The notes beneath the pieces are model-generated. The model searched no databases. It saw only the letters and a program-made list of their open reading frames with translations, and was not told the origin of the DNA. The translations under genes were made by a program, and so were the position numbers. From contig URNM01000036.1 of the NCBI GenBank assembly GCA_900549185.1, forward strand, positions 1-15,123: 15,123 bases of DNA, read 5' to 3'. Every line of letters starts with the position of its first letter. Position 1 is the first letter of the stretch. Source of the stretch: an uncultured Collinsella sp. GTDB lineage: Bacteria; Actinomycetota; Coriobacteriia; Coriobacteriales; Coriobacteriaceae. This document shows, piece by piece, positions 6,338 through 13,725 of this stretch.

Positions 6338-8032
6338 CTACTTGCGATGCGCGCGATAGAACTCGATGAGTGCCTGGGTCGAAGCGTCCTGCTCGGCCTT
6401 GGCGGTGTCGTCGTGGAAGGCCGGGGTGATCTGCTTGGCAAGCTGCTTGCCCAGCTCAACGCCCCACTGGTCGTAGGAGTCGATGCCCCAGACCGTGCCC
6501 TCGACAAACGTGATGTGCTCGTACAGGGCGATGAGCTCGCCGAGCGCGAACGGGGTCAGCGTGTCGCCGAAGATCGAGGTCGTCGGGCGGTTGCCCTCAA
6601 AGCAACGGGCCGGGACGATCTGCTCGGGCGTGCCCTCGGCACGAACCTCGTCGGCAGTCTTGCCAAAGGCGAGCGCCTTGGTCTGGGCCAGGAAGTTGCC
6701 CAGGAACAGCTCATGCACGTCCTGGCCGCTATCGGTCGCAGGGTTGGCAGTATTGGCGAAGGCGATGAAGTCGGCCGGAACCACCACAGTGCCCTGGTGC
6801 AGCAGCTGGTAGAAGGCGTGCTGACCGTTGGTGCCGGGCTCGCCCCAGAAGATCTCACCGGTGTCGGAGGTCACGGCGCTGCCGTCCCAGCGGACGTGCT
6901 TGCCGTTGGACTCCATGGTGAGCTGCTGCAGGTAGGCCGGGAAACGGTGCAGATACTGGCAGTACGGCAGCACGGCGTGGCTCTTGGAGCCGAAGAAGTT
7001 GACGTACCAGACGTTGAGCAGGCCCATCAGCGCGACGGCGTTGTTCTCGAGCGGGGTGTTGCAGAAGTACTCGTCGATGGCGTGGAAGCCCTCAAGGAAC
7101 TGCTGGAAACGCTCGGGGCCGAGCACGACGATCAGCGACAGGCCCACGGCGGAATCAACGGAGTAACGGCCGCCGACCCAGTTCCAGAAACCAAAAGCGT
7201 TGGCGGGGTCGATACCGAAGGCCTCGACCTTATCGAGTGCGGTGGAGACAGCGACGAAGTGCTTGGCCACGGCCTCGGCGTTCTGCTCATCGGAGCCGTC
7301 GATGGCGCCCTGAGCCTTGAGCTGCTCGAGCATCCAGGTCTTGACTTCGCGGGCGTTGGTGAGGGTCTCGAGCGTGGTGAAGGTCTTGGAGACGATGATC
7401 ACGAGCGTGGTCTCGGGATCCAGGCCCTTGAGCTTCTCGGCCTGATCGTTGGGATCGATGTTGGAGATGTAGCGGCAGTCGATACCGGCGTCGGCATAGG
7501 GACGCAGGGCCTCGTAGGCCATGACCGGGCCCAGATCGGAGCCGCCGATGCCGATGGACACCAGGTGCTCGATCTTCTTGCCGGTAACGCCCTTCCACTC
7601 ACCGGAGCGCACGCGCTCGGCGAAGGCATACATGCGATCGAGAACCTCGTGCACGTCGGCGACGACATCCTGGCCGTCGACGATGAGCTGGCCCTTCTCG
7701 GTTGCCGGGCGGCGAAGCGCGGTGTGCAGGACGGCGCGGTCCTCGGTGGTGTTGATGTGCTCGCCGGAGAACATGGCGTCACGGCGCTCCTCGAGCTTCA
7801 CCTCGCGGGCAAGATCGCACAGCAGCTTGACGGTCTCATCGGTCACCAGGTTCTTGGACAAGTCGAAGTGCAGGTCACCGGCATCAAAGCTCAGCTTGTT
7901 TACGCGCTCTGCATCGGCAGCGAACCATGCCTTAAGGTCGATACCCTCGGCCTCGAGCTTCTCCTGATGGGCCTCGAGCGCCTTCCAAGCGGCGGTCGAC
8001 GTAGCGTCGATAGGTGCGGCAACAGTTGCCAT
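6338..8032 (-). CDS. pgi: Glucose-6-phosphate isomerase
   Basis: A 564-aa enzyme interconverting glucose 6-phosphate and fructose 6-phosphate in glycolysis and gluconeogenesis. It contains the sugar-binding SIGIGGSDLGP (159-169), the phosphate loop SKTFTT (216-221), the signature FWGEPGTNGQHAF with base E398, H412 in LLHQG, and K529 in GVELGKQLAKQ. These are the known catalytic positions. Length fits the long bacterial form. The start is ATG at 8032 with GAGGAGG 5 nt upstream; an in-frame ATG nine codons earlier lies within a leader hairpin. It appears to be a single-gene unit with its own terminator. Confidence 0.97.
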   Translation of the reverse strand: MATVAAPIDATSTAAWKALEAHQEKLEAEGIDLKAWFAADAERVNKLSFDAGDLHFDLSKNLVTDETVKLLCDLAREVKLEERRDAMFSGEHINTTEDRAVLHTALRRPATEKGQLIVDGQDVVADVHEVLDRMYAFAERVRSGEWKGVTGKKIEHLVSIGIGGSDLGPVMAYEALRPYADAGIDCRYISNIDPNDQAEKLKGLDPETTLVIIVSKTFTTLETLTNAREVKTWMLEQLKAQGAIDGSDEQNAEAVAKHFVAVSTALDKVEAFGIDPANAFGFWNWVGGRYSVDSAVGLSLIVVLGPERFQQFLEGFHAIDEYFCNTPLENNAVALMGLLNVWYVNFFGSKSHAVLPYCQYLHRFPAYLQQLTMESNGKHVRWDGSAVTSDTGEIFWGEPGTNGQHAFYQLLHQGTVVVPADFIAFANTANPATDSGQDVHELFLGNFLAQTKALAFGKTADEVRAEGTPEQIVPARCFEGNRPTTSIFGDTLTPFALGELIALYEHITFVEGTVWGIDSYDQWGVELGKQLAKQITPAFHDDTAKAEQDASTQALIEFYRAHRK

Positions 8033-8050
8033 AAAGTCCTCCTCAACATA

Positions 8051-8074
8051 CGGGCGCATACCTCCATGCGCCCG
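8051..8074 (-). promoter_or_regulatory. pgi leader hairpin exposing an SD-like loop
   Basis: CGGGCGCAT and ATGCGCCCG form a 9-bp perfect stem around a six-base loop that reads GGAGGT on the minus strand. An ATG in frame with pgi forms part of the stem. The real ribosome binding site follows about 10 bases downstream. It may modulate pgi translation or protect the mRNA 5' end. Confidence 0.45.
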
Positions 8075-8155
8075 GATAATCAGATGCCCCTATTCTAGCG
8101 CAGGTCAAGACCGTAATCAGCGAGCGTTGCCAATCCGCCCCCAAACGGCGACCGA

Positions 8156-8220
8156 CCAAAAAGGGACAGGTTTCTTTTGGCAGGTCAAACGCTTTACCTA
8201 CCAATATTAACCTGTCCCTT
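8156..8220. repeat. REP-like palindromic element (GGGACAGG family)
   Basis: The outer arms AAGGGACAGGTT (8161-8172) and AACCTGTCCCTT (8209-8220) are perfect. Inner arms TTGGCAGGT (8177-8185) and ACCTACCAA (8196-8204) pair with one mismatch; the loop is 10 nt. On the minus strand TTTTTGG ends the structure, so it can also terminate the ADH-like gene, whose stop is 11 bases away. Its leading 18 bp recur at 8890-8907. Such GGGACAGG palindromes resemble REP elements mobilised by IS200-like transposases, but no transposase is present. Confidence 0.7.
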
Positions 8221-8231
8221 CCTGGCAGATA

Positions 8232-8807
8232 TTAGGCCGCGGTGCACACGCTGCCGAGCAACTCGCGAAGAGGAGACCCAATGCCCTCAAGCAGTTCAGG
8301 AGCGATAATGGCAAAAACGGGAACCTCGCCGGCTCCCGCGACGGCAGGCACCTTGCCCTCCGAGACAATACATCCATAAGGGACAAAACCGTCTTCGCCG
8401 GTATCGAGCGCCGCCATGCGACGCGCGAGTTCGCGCGCAAAGCCGGCAGTATCGGCATCGCCGATCGCCAGGACAAAGTCCACGCCTTCGTCGGTCGCCA
8501 GGGCCACGGCTTCGTCGATCAGCTCGTCTCCCCCGTCGCCCTCAACCGAGCCACAGCGAAAAAGCACGCGCTCGAGCAGAGCTCGATCAAGCGAGCCGAG
8601 TGCCGCCGAGACAAGCTCATCACGCGTATGCTTGTCACCGCCCAGCACGACCAGCACCTTGGTGCCGCCGTAGTGAGCGACCAATCGTCCACACCAGCGA
8701 GCCACGTCTCCATCCGCAACAAGGCGCGTCGGCATACCAAACCCATAATTGACCATCTTTCCCACAACCCTTCCGTGCGTATAGGCGGTATCAATCGTTA
8801 GGCTCAT
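8232..8807 (-). CDS. Degenerate N-terminal domain of iron-type alcohol dehydrogenase
   Basis: This 191-aa protein reads like the Rossmann-type N-terminal domain of Fe-dependent alcohol dehydrogenases. The stretch MVNYGFGMPTRLV matches the usual NF.YYNPT..VFG start, TKVLVVLGG matches the first strand, and GVDFVLAIGDAD sits where the family has DFILAVGGGSVID. The nucleotide-binding GGGS is replaced by GDAD, and the whole C-terminal metal-binding domain (another 190 aa or so) is missing. It is intact as a reading frame, with no stop or frameshift visible. The start is uncertain: the frame opens at 8807 with no clear ribosome binding site, while homology begins at Met18 (8756). A decayed remnant or a repurposed small protein are both possible; catalytic activity is unlikely. 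Confidence 0.6.
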   Translation of the reverse strand: MSLTIDTAYTHGRVVGKMVNYGFGMPTRLVADGDVARWCGRLVAHYGGTKVLVVLGGDKHTRDELVSAALGSLDRALLERVLFRCGSVEGDGGDELIDEAVALATDEGVDFVLAIGDADTAGFARELARRMAALDTGEDGFVPYGCIVSEGKVPAVAGAGEVPVFAIIAPELLEGIGSPLRELLGSVCTAA

Positions 8808-8889
8808 GCTACGAAGCGAGGTTTTCCGAGCTGTTTCGCGCTCTTTAGAGCTGCGTTAAAACCCCGATGCAACCGCACGACCATACCTG

Positions 8890-8907
8890 CCAAAAAGGGA
8901 CAGGTTT
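8890..8907 (+). repeat. Second copy of 18-bp GGGACAGG repeat
   Basis: CCAAAAAGGGACAGGTTT is identical to 8156-8173 and lies in the same orientation, 734 bp away, on the other side of the ADH-like gene. It is a half element without the facing arm. Its final T is the first base of the -35 box of the polymerase promoter. Confidence 0.75.
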
Positions 8908-8935
8908 TGACGATGTCCGCGCAAGCGGGTATTAT
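8907..8935 (+). promoter_or_regulatory. Strong sigma-70-type promoter of the Y-polymerase operon
   Basis: TTGACG (8907-8912) and TATTAT (8930-8935) are spaced by exactly 17 bp, each matching 5 of 6 consensus bases. The ATG follows 45 nt later. The LexA box begins directly after the -10, so a bound repressor would cover the transcription start. Confidence 0.8.
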
Positions 8936-8949
8936 CGAACAGATATTCG
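8936..8949. promoter_or_regulatory. LexA (SOS) box
   Basis: CGAACAGATATTCG matches 12 of 14 positions of the Gram-positive LexA operator CGAACATATGTTCG. It abuts the -10 hexamer and lies 31 bases upstream of the polymerase ATG. This predicts damage-inducible expression of the operon, as known for UvrX/YolD-type systems. Confidence 0.85.
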
Positions 8950-8980
8950 ATAAGAACATGTGTTTGATGGGAGGGCACGG

Positions 8981-10486
8981 ATGGCGCACGAGCAGCACAC
9001 CTACATCTGCATCGACCTCAAGACGTTTTATGCCAGCGTCGAGTGCGTCGATCGTGGGCTCGATCCGCTCACCACCAACCTGGTCGTTGCCGACGAATCG
9101 CGCGGACGCACGACCATCTGCCTCGCCATCACACAGGCCATGAAAGACCTCGGGATACACAACCGCTGCCGTCTGTTCGAAATCCCCGACGGCATCGACT
9201 ACATCAAGGCCGTACCGCGCATGCAGCACTACATGGAGGTGTCGGCGCAAATCTACGGCATCTATCTGGAATACGTGAGTCCGCAAGACGTGCACGTCTA
9301 CTCCATCGACGAATGCTTTATCGACGTGACGCCCTATCTGGACCTCTATCACACCGATGCGGAAGGCTTCGCCTGCATGTTGCGCGACGAGGTCCTGGCA
9401 CGCACCGGCATCACGGCGACGGTCGGCATCGGCCCCAACCTATTTCAGGCCAAGGTAGCGCTCGACATTACCGCCAAGCACGTACCCAGCCGCATCGGTA
9501 TACTCGACGACAAGACCTTTCGCGAGGAGATCTGGCCCCATCGTCCCATCACCGATATCTGGGGCATCGGCCCCGGCGTGGCAGCCCGCCTCGAAAAATA
9601 CGGCGTCTATGATCTGATGGGCGTCGCGGCGCTCGACGAAAACCTGCTCTACGACGAGCTCGGGGTCAATGCCGAGTATCTTATCGACCATGCCTTTGGG
9701 CGCGAGCCGACAACCATCGCCGACATCCAGGCTTATCGTCCGCAGGCGACCTCGACCACCACAGGACAGGTGCTCTCGAAGGGCTATGCCTACGAACAGG
9801 CCTACACCGTCTTGCGCGAGATGGTCGACAGTGCCGTGCTAGACTTGGTCGATAAGCACGTGGTCTGCGACAGCATTTCGCTCTTTGTGGGTTATGCGAG
9901 CGAACGAGCCGACATACGCCGCCTCGACGCCAGCGGTACAGCACAATATGTGGACGGATGCGGGCACTTGCGCTCGAGCACGTCGAGCATCGAACCTACC
10001 GCAACCGCCGGCCCCAAGCTCGCGCCCCGTGCGCCCAAGCCCGTCCAGCGCGATGACGAACGGCGCCGCTTGGTGCGCGAAGCGCAGGCAATCGATGGCA
10101 TCTTTGTGGGAGAGCATGGCGGTAAACCGCGCGGTGGCTATGCCGCACTCTTTGCGCACTCTAACGCCTCGCGAAAGCTTCCCGAGCGCACCAATTCGTT
10201 TAAGAAGATCATGAGTTATTTCGATGAGCTCTGGGCGCAGACCGTCGATCCCAAACGACCGGTCAAGCGCATCAACCTGGGATTTGGCAACCTCATGCCC
10301 GAGGAATTTGCCACTATCGATCTGTTCAGCGATATCGAGGCCGATGAGCGCGAGCGCGACCTGGCGCGCGCCGTCCTGGCCGTAAAAGGCAAGTACGGCA
10401 AGAACGCGCTCGTCAAGGGATTAAGCTTTACCACCGGCGCCACCGCGCGCGAACGCAACGACCAAGTTGGAGGACACCGTGCCTAA
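8981..10486 (+). CDS. Y-family translesion DNA polymerase (UvrX/UmuC type)
   Basis: A 501-aa error-prone polymerase for bypass of damaged template bases. The catalytic acids are visible: D12 in CIDLKTFYASVE and D110/E111 in VYSIDECFIDV. The palm, fingers and helix-hairpin-helix thumb (DIWGIGPGVAARLEKYGV) follow in order, then the little finger. Residues 445-449 read TIDLF and sit where UvrX proteins carry the sliding-clamp motif QLSLF. The start is ATG with GGGAGG 6 nt upstream; the frame opens 7 codons earlier at GTG. It is longer than typical UvrX proteins because of an insert (about residues 317-390) rich in A, P, S and T. It overlaps the YolD-like gene by 8 nt, so the two are translationally coupled and SOS-controlled. 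Confidence 0.93.
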   Translation: MAHEQHTYICIDLKTFYASVECVDRGLDPLTTNLVVADESRGRTTICLAITQAMKDLGIHNRCRLFEIPDGIDYIKAVPRMQHYMEVSAQIYGIYLEYVSPQDVHVYSIDECFIDVTPYLDLYHTDAEGFACMLRDEVLARTGITATVGIGPNLFQAKVALDITAKHVPSRIGILDDKTFREEIWPHRPITDIWGIGPGVAARLEKYGVYDLMGVAALDENLLYDELGVNAEYLIDHAFGREPTTIADIQAYRPQATSTTTGQVLSKGYAYEQAYTVLREMVDSAVLDLVDKHVVCDSISLFVGYASERADIRRLDASGTAQYVDGCGHLRSSTSSIEPTATAGPKLAPRAPKPVQRDDERRRLVREAQAIDGIFVGEHGGKPRGGYAALFAHSNASRKLPERTNSFKKIMSYFDELWAQTVDPKRPVKRINLGFGNLMPEEFATIDLFSDIEADERERDLARAVLAVKGKYGKNALVKGLSFTTGATARERNDQVGGHRA

Positions 10487-10904
10487 ACCCAAACAACAGC
10501 CCGTGCGCCCGCCGACCGCCTTCGAGCGCCTAGCGGACCCCGAGGGAAGACGTCGCTCCGCCGACCCCAAGCTCACCGCTAACGGCGCCGTCCGTGCCGG
10601 CCGGGCCGCGCAGTTTATGCCCTTTGCCGCCCTCACGGGATACTACGAACTCGTGCGCAAGCAGGAAATCACCGTCGAGCAAAAACGTGAGCTCACGGAA
10701 GAAAAAGCCCTCGAGCTTTCGCAAAAGCTCGAGGGCCTCAAACGCGGCGACTTGGTGCGCGTCACCTATTACGATACGTACGGCTATCGTAGCCGCACGG
10801 GCATTCTCGACGAAGCGTTACCCGCATTCAAGCTGCTCAAACTCAGGGATATCGCCATCAACTTCGACGATATCCAGGACATTGAGCTACGCGGACGAGC
10901 CTAG
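10479..10904 (+). CDS. YolD-like protein partnered with the Y-polymerase
   Basis: A 141-aa YolD-family protein; in Bacillus such genes sit beside UvrX or YqjW-type polymerases and affect SOS mutagenesis, though the mechanism is unsettled. The conserved order is visible: RAAQFMPFAALTGYYELV, a charged coiled-coil-like helix (ELTEEKALELSQKLEGL), then a beta-rich half (GDLVRVTYYDTYGYRSRTG). I chose GTG at 10479 because GGAGG lies 5 nt upstream, rather than TTG at 10467, which is part of that signal. Its stop overlaps the stop of the convergent surface-protein gene by 3-4 nt (CTAG). Confidence 0.9.
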   Translation: MPKPKQQPVRPPTAFERLADPEGRRRSADPKLTANGAVRAGRAAQFMPFAALTGYYELVRKQEITVEQKRELTEEKALELSQKLEGLKRGDLVRVTYYDTYGYRSRTGILDEALPAFKLLKLRDIAINFDDIQDIELRGRA

Positions 10905-13453
10905 CGACGAGAACGCTTGCGCAAGACGAGAGCAATGCCAAGCACTGCGGCAGCTGCAACCAGCAATCCCAAGACCAGCGTGAGGGTCGAGTCGCCAGCG
11001 CGAGGCAGCGAGCCGTCCTTCGGAGTCTTCTTAGCGGTCGTCGTGACGGTGGTCGTGGTGCTGCTCGACTGGTCGTTGCCACCCGTCTGGCTGCCGCCAG
11101 GCTGATCGCCGCCACCCGGCTGCGAAGGATCGGTGGGTTCCGTCGGATCCGGAGTACCGGGATCAACCGGATTCTCCGAATTCTCCTTGCGCTGGATCCA
11201 GACCTGGCAACCATAGAACGGGTTGGCGGTACCAAGGCACAGACCCTGGTTGGTCACCGCAAAGGTGCGCAGACCATGGTTATACGGATCGTTAAAGCCA
11301 TTGGTCGTCAGCGTCGTAAAGTTCACGCCGTCCTCGGTCACATACATATCAAAGCCGCGCTCGGCATCGCGCAGGTAACACATGCACGTAAGGACACTCT
11401 GCAACTTCTTGAGGTTCTCCTCGCTCAGCAGCTTATCGAGCGCATCCTGAATATCGCTCGGCAGCTCGGTGCCATAGGCATCCTCGTACTGCTGCTTAAG
11501 GCTCTCATAGCTATCGAGCATGTCCTGATACTGGTCGGCAAAGGACTTGAAGTACGCGATCTCGCCATCGATCTTCTGGACATAAGCGGCGTCGTCCTCA
11601 AAGTCCTGGGACATCGTCGCGGCCTGATCGCAAAGACCGCCCGCGGCATCCTCCAGCGCATCGCTCAGATCGCCAAAGCCCTTAGCAACCTCGGTCTTCT
11701 CGTCATCGACATCGACGGCCTTGTTTGAATCATCAACCTCAGCAGCTTCGTTCGAATCATCGACCTCGACGGCCTCGTTTGAATCATCGTCCGCAAGCGT
11801 GTTCACGGGAACGATGGGGTCGTCAGGCGATTTCTTGTCGAGCAGGTGATTGAGCAGGTCCCTAAGGCGCTGAACCTGAGAGTCCCACTCCTCGGGCGTC
11901 ACATCGATAATGTCGCCATTGGAGAACTGGCCGATCGGCTCAAGCAGGCTCGCGGTATCAAAGGTACCGATATACAGCTTGCCGTCGAACTTCTGCATGC
12001 GCCAAATGTACTGGTTCTCGTTTCGGCCAAAGCCCGAAGTCAGGCCGGAAATACCGCCCTCGGGGAACATGTCGGTGCGATCGCCAACGACGAGCTCCAT
12101 GTTCTCGTCCTTGTCCATGCGATAGATGTTAACCGACTGCTCAAGATTGGCATTCACAAACGAGCAGTCAACGCCACCCATGCTGCTCTTGCCGCCCTCT
12201 TCGGTGTTGGATTTGTTGAACAGGATGCGCTCGAGGGCAATCTCCTCGTCGTTGTATTCACCGATATAGAGGTAGTCGTTGTAGACGATGAGGTTGGCAG
12301 CGCCAGAACGGGTACGGGCAGGATCGATGCCAAAGCAGTACTTTGCACCGTCCGTCTTCTGATCGCCGACAATGGGAGTCCACGAATAGCTGCCGTCGGC
12401 ATTCTTGTCGCCACGGACCATGGCAAACGACTGCATGGAATTATCATCGGGAGCGTTCTCGGGCGTACCGGTGCAGATGGTCGCATAGAGATGGCCATTG
12501 TACGAGACCATATCCCAAATGGCGCCGCCGTAGATGCTGTCCTGATAGCGAATCGCCGGATAGCCAAACAGCGTCTCCGAGTTGGCAATCTCGGTGAAGC
12601 TGTCCTGGCCCTTCGAGGGGTCAGACGACGTCAGGATTGTCGACACAAAATTACCGTTCGCGTCTTTACCCACATTACTGATGACGAGCTGGCCATCATG
12701 GACGCACATGCCGCGGATACCGGTAGAAATGCCCTGCTTGTAGGCAGCACCGTAATCCTGCATGCTCGAAAGGCCCTGATAGACAACTTTGTACTCATCC
12801 GTCTTAGGATCGATCTCGTATACAGCAGGCAGGCCGCCTTTGCCGTCATTGGTCCTGACGCTGCCGCAGAAATAGAGCTTACCCTTATAGCTCACGGCAT
12901 TGCGGAACAAAGGAGCGACGCCGTTGAGCGATTCAGAGAGTAGCAGCTTGGTCTCACCGGTCTTGGTATTGATCTTGACCAAGATGCCGCCGCTGTCCTT
13001 GTCGGCCGTGCCATCCTCCTTCTGCTGTCCATAGAAGAAGGTACCGTTAAACATGGCCTCCAGCGTCAGGCGCATGGTTTCGACATCAAAGGAATCGCCC
13101 AGCGTGCTGTTCATGAGCGTCAGCGTGTTGCCCATCGCCGCATAGCAGGTGCCCACATAAAGCCAGTCACCATAGCTCGCAGCCGCCCAAGTGTAGCTCT
13201 GGCCGCGATCGCCTTCGTTGTTGGCCGTATTACCATCGGCGCCCGGAACGGCAACGGCACCGTTACCCTGGTAGTCGACGATGCCATCCGGCTGCGACGT
13301 TCCTACCGTAGGATGCGAGAGCTTCTCAAAGGAATACCCATTTCCCGCATTGTAGGTAACGGCACCCGATGCGTCTTCGGCGTGCGCCGGCAGCGGCGAT
13401 ACCAAGATAGCGGCAAGCGCTGCCACCAAGCCAAGTGTTCCCACTCGTCTCAT
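10901..13453 (-). CDS. Secreted wall-anchored beta-propeller-like surface protein
   Basis: An 850-aa exported protein. Residues 1-25 form a signal peptide (RR, hydrophobic core, AHA cleavage). From about 50 to 540 there are recurring blade-like strands such as GDWLYVGT, GKLYFCGS, GHLYATIC, DYLYIGEY and GKLYIGTF, as in kelch or galactose-oxidase-like propellers. An acidic nine-residue repeat (DDSNEAVEV, three copies, from about 555) and a coiled-coil-like segment (about 590-690) follow. A last blade-like part (about 700-765) ends in GTANPFYGCQVW. A Pro/Gly/Thr-rich wall spanner, LPRAG (816-820), a hydrophobic helix and RKRSRR complete a sortase-type anchor. ATG has GGGGAGG about 10 nt upstream, a long spacing. 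The ligand or substrate is unknown; host glycan or protein binding is a guess. Confidence 0.85.
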   Translation of the reverse strand: MRRVGTLGLVAALAAILVSPLPAHAEDASGAVTYNAGNGYSFEKLSHPTVGTSQPDGIVDYQGNGAVAVPGADGNTANNEGDRGQSYTWAAASYGDWLYVGTCYAAMGNTLTLMNSTLGDSFDVETMRLTLEAMFNGTFFYGQQKEDGTADKDSGGILVKINTKTGETKLLLSESLNGVAPLFRNAVSYKGKLYFCGSVRTNDGKGGLPAVYEIDPKTDEYKVVYQGLSSMQDYGAAYKQGISTGIRGMCVHDGQLVISNVGKDANGNFVSTILTSSDPSKGQDSFTEIANSETLFGYPAIRYQDSIYGGAIWDMVSYNGHLYATICTGTPENAPDDNSMQSFAMVRGDKNADGSYSWTPIVGDQKTDGAKYCFGIDPARTRSGAANLIVYNDYLYIGEYNDEEIALERILFNKSNTEEGGKSSMGGVDCSFVNANLEQSVNIYRMDKDENMELVVGDRTDMFPEGGISGLTSGFGRNENQYIWRMQKFDGKLYIGTFDTASLLEPIGQFSNGDIIDVTPEEWDSQVQRLRDLLNHLLDKKSPDDPIVPVNTLADDDSNEAVEVDDSNEAAEVDDSNKAVDVDDEKTEVAKGFGDLSDALEDAAGGLCDQAATMSQDFEDDAAYVQKIDGEIAYFKSFADQYQDMLDSYESLKQQYEDAYGTELPSDIQDALDKLLSEENLKKLQSVLTCMCYLRDAERGFDMYVTEDGVNFTTLTTNGFNDPYNHGLRTFAVTNQGLCLGTANPFYGCQVWIQRKENSENPVDPGTPDPTEPTDPSQPGGGDQPGGSQTGGNDQSSSTTTTVTTTAKKTPKDGSLPRAGDSTLTLVLGLLVAAAAVLGIALVLRKRSRR
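11704..11788 (-). repeat. 27-bp tandem repeat encoding DDSNEAVEV
   Basis: GAATCATC recurs at 11727, 11754 and 11781 with an exact 27-bp period, each copy differing at a few synonymous and non-synonymous bases. The encoded units are DDSNEAVEV, DDSNEAAEV and DDSNKAVDV. Such in-frame acidic repeats can vary in copy number between strains. Confidence 0.8.
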
Positions 13454-13543
13454 AAGGTTATAGCCTCCCCTGTCCTAAAGCCCAGTTTTAGCATTCTTCA
13501 TTTCTGTCCACGGTTAATTGCAATCTGAGCACAGCAATAATCA

Positions 13544-13559
13544 GTGTATAAATATACAC
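13544..13559. promoter_or_regulatory. Palindrome GTGTATA-AA-TATACAC, candidate operator
   Basis: A perfect 7-bp inverted repeat with a two-base spacer lies about 90 bp upstream of the surface-protein start, in an AT-rich segment that can also hold a -10 element. The arrangement suits a dimeric repressor, for example of a GntR/YtrA kind, but the regulator is not identified. The rest of 13454-13725 holds no gene that I can see, only another 10-bp palindrome TTTGCGCAAA at 13656-13665. Confidence 0.45.
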
Positions 13560-13725
13560 CTGTAATTTTTTGGACGGGTTCATAGATGCTCGATTGGTAG
13601 CGAATTCCGCGCAAACCGTCACCAAACTCCACTTTTGCCGCATCTAAAGGTTATTTTTGCGCAAATTTTTGGATGCCGATAGTCACAATGGGCAGGAGGC
13701 TGGTACCCACCGGAGAGGGCAACGC

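Noticed and set aside
6347..8098. A 583-codon plus-strand open frame opposite pgi
   Set aside because: It is the antisense shadow of a certain gene; the protein is low-complexity and lacks a ribosome binding site.
11846..12943. A 365-codon plus-strand open frame opposite the surface-protein gene
   Set aside because: It lies fully antisense to a gene with signal peptide and anchor; the composition is that of a reverse frame.
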